Source: Candidatus Cloacimonadota bacterium (GTDB taxonomy: Bacteria > Cloacimonadota > Cloacimonadia > Cloacimonadales > TCS61). Taken from it: DNA of 10,801 bases. Where the stretch lies: positions 1 through 10,801 of the forward strand of contig JAQICU010000289.1 in the NCBI GenBank assembly GCA_027858325.1, written 5' to 3'. Both the position numbers and the translations under genes were made by a program. The notes below the pieces were generated by a model that worked only from the letters and a program-made list of their open reading frames with translations, was not told the DNA's origin and did no database searches. Below, piece after piece: positions 6,733 to 10,801 of this stretch (positions within the stretch are counted from its first letter, which is position 1; the number at the start of each line of letters is the position of its first letter).

Positions 6733-9700
6733 AAAAACTATTATTCCTACTACTTATTTCAAGCCAAGTGTTATTTGCTCAAGATCGCGATCCAAGAACC
6801 GATCAATTTAATTTTGTTCCCGGACAACTTATTGTTCAATTAAAAGAGCATATTGATGCCGAGATTACCTATAAAAGCAGCGGTGTAGGTACTACTCAAA
6901 AAGATATTGGTACTCTTTTGGGCATTGGTGATAAAGTATCCAAAGCTAAAGTGCTGTTTTCCGAAAAAACGGTACTCAAGAGCATCAGTATGAAAAACGC
7001 ATTGGTAAAAGACCCTCGTCTTCCAGAGCCTCATTCTCTTAAAAACACTTTTGTTATTGAGTTAAACGATAAGCAAGAGAACATACTTGCTTTGGTGGAA
7101 GAGCTAAAAGGTAATCCTGATGTTGAATATGCTGAGCCAAACTACTATTACAGCGTTAACGATTTTACTATTGATTCTGAAATTATCACCGAAGATGAAT
7201 TAAACGAGCCCTCAACCAAACGAACAGCGGCAGATCCTAATGATGCTTTATACAGCCAACAGTTAAATATTCCTGCCACTAATATTGACAAAGTATGGAA
7301 TACATATACCACTGGTGACGGAAGCCAGACGATAGCCATTTTAGATACCGGCATTGATTACGAACATCCTGATTTAGTAGATAATATTTGGATAAACCAA
7401 GCCGAGCTAAACGGTATAGAAGGCTTTGATGATGACAATAATGGTTATATTGATGATATAAAAGGTTGGGACTTTATTAACCTGGACAATGCCCCATTAG
7501 ACGATAATATGCACGGAACACACGTTGCAGGTATTGCAGGGGCTGTTGGAGATAATGCTATTGGTATAGCTGGTGCAGCATGGAATGTAAAGCTAATACC
7601 TATTAAAGTATTTCAAGCTTCCGGAATAGGTGATCTTGCAACAATTGCTCAAGGAATTGACTATGCTGTTAATAATGAGGCTACAGTGCTAAATATGAGT
7701 TTTGGTGGTGTTGCATCAATAACCTTAAAAAATGCTCTTGCAAATGCATATGCAACTAGCTTTCTTGTTGCTGCGGCAGGTAATAATGGAATGCCTTTAC
7801 CGCCATGTATACCCAGTCTAATTTTTTATCCAGCTGCATATACTTTTGTTTTAGGAGTGGAATCAAACGGTGGTTTTTCCAATTATGATTGTGATGGCCC
7901 TATTTTTTCAACACTTATCGAACAACAAAACTATGAAACTAAAGCCCTAGGTGTTAGTATTTTAAGTACAGTTCCTAATGGTGGATACCGAAATTTATCA
8001 GGCACTTCAATGGCAGCTCCATTGGTTTCAGGTTTTATGGCATTGTATAAGCAAATTAAGCAGGAAGATTCCAACGAAAGAATATTTGGGAACATCATTA
8101 ACACCAAGACCGGAGAATATATAGACGCACTCGCTGCAATAGTCGCAGAGCCAAGTCCTATTTTGAAAATACTTACCGCCCAGGCAATAGATACAATTTC
8201 CGGTAATGTATATCAAGACGGTCAATTAGATTCAGGTGAAGAGATACATTTATACCCAAAAATCAAAAACTATTGGGGGCAAGCAGATTCGGTAAAGGTA
8301 GTGCTAAAGCTTGGAGGTAACGAGGTTCAAAACGAATTTTACAGGTCTATAATTACGTTAACAGATTCGATTATTGACATCGGAAGTATTTCAGATTACG
8401 CTATTTATAACCAGTATGAAAATCCTTTAAAATTCAAAATCTCAAATGATGTAGCTCACAATACACAGATTGAATTTAGAATGATAGCTTGGGATGAAAT
8501 TCAGGAAAATACCAAAAAAGACAGTTTAGTCTTTAAATTAAAAATAAAAAATGCAGTTAAGCTTCAAGGTCTTATCGAAAAAGATACTATCTTATATCCT
8601 GATACGGAATATATTCTTACTAATCCCTTAATTCTAAATAATGCTAGTCTGATTTTAAAACCGGGAGTAACCTTACGTTTTGGTGCAGATGAATTAACAC
8701 AACAAAGTGGTCGTATAACATTTTTAAATCAATCAAATATTGTTGCTCTGGGGACAAAAGACAGCCTGATTACATTTAAACCTGATACATATTCATCCGG
8801 ATTTCGAATTGATTTTGGAAATGGATACTCATACCTCGATTATTGTGTAATTGATAATGGTCAGTTTGTTTATCCAGGTGAAACTACCAACAGTCAATTT
8901 ATCAATGGAGGTGGACAATATGGTGGAATCATGAAAAAATCAAATATGATTCAGCCCACTTATGTTATGTATGGAAGTTGGGAACATGTCAACATTGTTG
9001 ACGCAAATGCAAATAATCAACAAACGAATGGTTTAAGATATTACACTCCTTTAAAAAACAACGTATTAGGGATGTATGCAGCCCAATACGACTATATAGG
9101 TAATTATTATAGCTATGATTTGACAGGTTATTACCTTGGAAGTAATTACATTACAGAATTTGAAAATATTTATTTAGGAACGGGAAGTGTTGATATTTTA
9201 AAAGAGCTAAATACCGATGCTTTTGATGGTGGGACTGGTGTTTTTAAGTACAATAATCCAAGGCTTGTACCCTATTCAGAAGCACATGGTATTGTTTGGA
9301 AGGTTGAGGTTAATGGATTAAATGCACTTGATGAATATGATCAAATGGATCCCATAGGGGTGGGGAATCATGAGTTCAAAGTATATTTTAATAGAGCTGC
9401 GGATACCTTTTATACACCGAATATAGCTTATGGGGTTAGAGAACCATGGAATTCAAAAATGATAACAGAAATAGGTTCTTGGTCAGAAGACTCCACTATA
9501 TATTCTGTTATCCATGATGTTAAAATTGGTGCTGCTGATGGTATAAATAGAATTAGAGTAACAGATGCCAGAGATGTAGAGGGATTTGAAGTTCCGGTTG
9601 AACAAAGAAGATTTAACATACTGATCCAATCAGCCGGCTCTGCTTCTGCAGGTTTTATGGCTACTCCGGGCTTGGGTGAAATTACCTTAGAATGGGAAGC

Positions 9701-10801
9701 TCCTGATGAAACATTATTGGAAGATGTATTGGGCTATAATATGTATCGATATGATGCTATTACAGATAGTACATTTACGGATACAATTAAGCTTAATACA
9801 GTTCTAATAAGTGATGCACAGTTTATTGATTATCAGGTGGAAGAAGGAAAACGCTATTATTATCAATACAAAATTTTAAGAACCAGTTTTGATGAAACAG
9901 ATTTTTCAAAAACGGTTGCAGCCGAGCCACTTACATCTATGCTTGGAGATGGTAACGGAGACTTTGAAGTAAATGTTATGGATTTAGTGCATAGCGTAGA
10001 TTATATTCTTGGGAATAACCCTACCCCTTTTATCTTTAGAGCGGCTGATGTCAATGCAGATACTTATATTAATGTATTGGATATTGTAGGCACAGTGGAT
10101 ATTATTTTAAATCCAGGCACCAAAAGAATCGCTACCGTCAATCAGAAAATAGAATTCATTTCAAATACGCCTGTTGGAGAAGCTCTTTTCTATTGGGAAG
10201 GCGATGATTTATATGTTGAATCTAAAGAATCTATCGCAGGTTTACAACTCGCGTTTGAAAAAGATTTTAGCTATACACTTTCGGAATCCACAACTGGTTT
10301 TGAGTGGCTCAACTATACGCAAGATAATCAGAAGATCTTGATGATGTATAGCTTTGACGGATTCTACTTTACTGCCGGTAAAACAAAACTGCTCAGCAGA
10401 GCATCTTCTTTAGAAGCTGAGCTGGATATTACAAAAGCTGTTGTTGGAACGCCTAAAGGATTTAAACTAACGCCTATCTTTAAAAACAGTGGAGAACTTT
10501 TAGATATCGAAGCGCCTATTCAATCTGATCAAGCCGAGCTTATAACAGTCGCTCCTAATCCTTCGCGCGGTATATTCAACATTGAATATTATATCCCCGA
10601 ACAAATGGATAAAGTGCTTATTCAAGTATATAGCTTAAAAGGAGAACAGCTTTGGGCTGAAGATAAATTTAAGAATACATCTGGACAAGCAAGTGCTACT
10701 CTTAATCTCAGTCATCTAAACGATGGAATATACTTAATAGTGATGGATGTTCTTAGAAGCGGAGAAATCAAAAAACGTGAAGTGAAGAAATTAATTATAA
10801 G
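6729..10801 (+). CDS. T9SS-exported subtilisin-like (S8) serine protease, second paralogue, 3' end cut by the window
   Basis: The frame stays open from ATG 6729 to the window edge: 1357 codons plus two bases. The ungapped match to the first protease predicts a stop near 10811, so only about three codons are missing. A signal peptide (cleavage likely after Ala17) is followed by QDRDPRTDQFNFVP, mirroring QDRNPRSDQFNYVP in the neighbour. The prodomain ends near DVEYAEPNYYYSV (residue 143). Catalytic residues are Asp206 (ILDTGID), His262 (NMHGTHVAG), Asn352 (AAGNN) and Ser427 (GTSMAAP), so the enzyme looks active. Then follow a CARDB-like domain (about 488-610, with YQDGQLDSGEE), a beta-helix-like region (about 615-850), an Ig-like domain (about 856-968), fibronectin III (about 971-1068), the dockerin-like pair from 1072, a beta module and a T9SS type A domain from about 1271. 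The gap to the upstream gene is 48 bases, which suggests one operon. Substrate unknown. Confidence 0.95.
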   Translation, partial: MKKLLFLLLISSQVLFAQDRDPRTDQFNFVPGQLIVQLKEHIDAEITYKSSGVGTTQKDIGTLLGIGDKVSKAKVLFSEKTVLKSISMKNALVKDPRLPEPHSLKNTFVIELNDKQENILALVEELKGNPDVEYAEPNYYYSVNDFTIDSEIITEDELNEPSTKRTAADPNDALYSQQLNIPATNIDKVWNTYTTGDGSQTIAILDTGIDYEHPDLVDNIWINQAELNGIEGFDDDNNGYIDDIKGWDFINLDNAPLDDNMHGTHVAGIAGAVGDNAIGIAGAAWNVKLIPIKVFQASGIGDLATIAQGIDYAVNNEATVLNMSFGGVASITLKNALANAYATSFLVAAAGNNGMPLPPCIPSLIFYPAAYTFVLGVESNGGFSNYDCDGPIFSTLIEQQNYETKALGVSILSTVPNGGYRNLSGTSMAAPLVSGFMALYKQIKQEDSNERIFGNIINTKTGEYIDALAAIVAEPSPILKILTAQAIDTISGNVYQDGQLDSGEEIHLYPKIKNYWGQADSVKVVLKLGGNEVQNEFYRSIITLTDSIIDIGSISDYAIYNQYENPLKFKISNDVAHNTQIEFRMIAWDEIQENTKKDSLVFKLKIKNAVKLQGLIEKDTILYPDTEYILTNPLILNNASLILKPGVTLRFGADELTQQSGRITFLNQSNIVALGTKDSLITFKPDTYSSGFRIDFGNGYSYLDYCVIDNGQFVYPGETTNSQFINGGGQYGGIMKKSNMIQPTYVMYGSWEHVNIVDANANNQQTNGLRYYTPLKNNVLGMYAAQYDYIGNYYSYDLTGYYLGSNYITEFENIYLGTGSVDILKELNTDAFDGGTGVFKYNNPRLVPYSEAHGIVWKVEVNGLNALDEYDQMDPIGVGNHEFKVYFNRAADTFYTPNIAYGVREPWNSKMITEIGSWSEDSTIYSVIHDVKIGAADGINRIRVTDARDVEGFEVPVEQRRFNILIQSAGSASAGFMATPGLGEITLEWEAPDETLLEDVLGYNMYRYDAITDSTFTDTIKLNTVLISDAQFIDYQVEEGKRYYYQYKILRTSFDETDFSKTVAAEPLTSMLGDGNGDFEVNVMDLVHSVDYILGNNPTPFIFRAADVNADTYINVLDIVGTVDIILNPGTKRIATVNQKIEFISNTPVGEALFYWEGDDLYVESKESIAGLQLAFEKDFSYTLSESTTGFEWLNYTQDNQKILMMYSFDGFYFTAGKTKLLSRASSLEAELDITKAVVGTPKGFKLTPIFKNSGELLDIEAPIQSDQAELITVAPNPSRGIFNIEYYIPEQMDKVLIQVYSLKGEQLWAEDKFKNTSGQASATLNLSHLNDGIYLIVMDVLRSGEIKKREVKKLII
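9945..10791 (+). repeat. Long direct repeat, copy 2: conserved C-terminal cassette
   Basis: This is the second copy of the cassette at 5814-6660. Most of the base differences are in third codon positions. Residue changes are mainly mild, such as Lys/Arg, Asp/Asn and Met/Ile. No insertion or deletion occurs across the whole tract. The sorting domain core here reads VAPNPSRGIFNIEYYIPE. Confidence 0.92.

Overview
The window is an AT-rich stretch holding three long plus-strand reading frames, all for large modular exported proteins. The organism is very probably a member of the Bacteroidota (Bacteroidales/Marinilabiliales-like or flavobacterial). Evidence: all readable C-termini carry the type A sorting domain of the type IX secretion system (T9SS); the two visible N-termini carry Sec signal peptides ending in an LFA-Q site; there are no clear Shine-Dalgarno sites; and the ectodomains are of kinds typical of this phylum. 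No RNA gene, mobile element, CRISPR array or metabolic gene was seen.

Layout. (1) Bases 1-2400: the C-terminal 799 residues of a surface or secreted protein whose start lies outside the window. Its order is an ASH/choice-of-anchor-D-like beta-sandwich, four 75-residue YEYWFD...WSS repeats, two GWNW-type modules, one more beta-rich region and a T9SS type A domain. No enzyme motif is visible. (2) Bases 2401-2507: a 107-base gap with no recognisable promoter or terminator. (3) Bases 2508-6680: a complete 1390-residue subtilisin-like (S8) protease with signal peptide, prodomain, intact Asp/His/Asn/Ser catalytic set, a CARDB-like domain, a beta-helix-like region, an Ig-like domain, a fibronectin III domain, a dockerin-like EF-hand pair, a beta-rich module and a T9SS domain. 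(4) Bases 6681-6728: a 48-base gap containing two tiny ORFs linked by start/stop overlaps. (5) Bases 6729-10801: a paralogous S8 protease with the same architecture, still open at the window edge; alignment to its neighbour predicts a stop about 10 bases further on.

How they may work together. The two proteases look like a tandem duplication, probably co-transcribed, exported through Sec and then T9SS and held at or released from the cell surface. Their last 280 or so residues (dockerin-like, beta module, sorting domain) are about 95% identical, while everything upstream has diverged strongly. This suggests a conserved delivery/anchoring cassette behind two differently evolving protease and ectodomain parts. 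The upstream repeat protein uses the same secretion route, but a functional link to the proteases is only inferred from proximity.

Nothing here proves a new system. The points most worth attention are the abrupt identity step between the paralogues, the uncharacterised 75-residue repeat, and the chained mini-ORFs between the protease genes.
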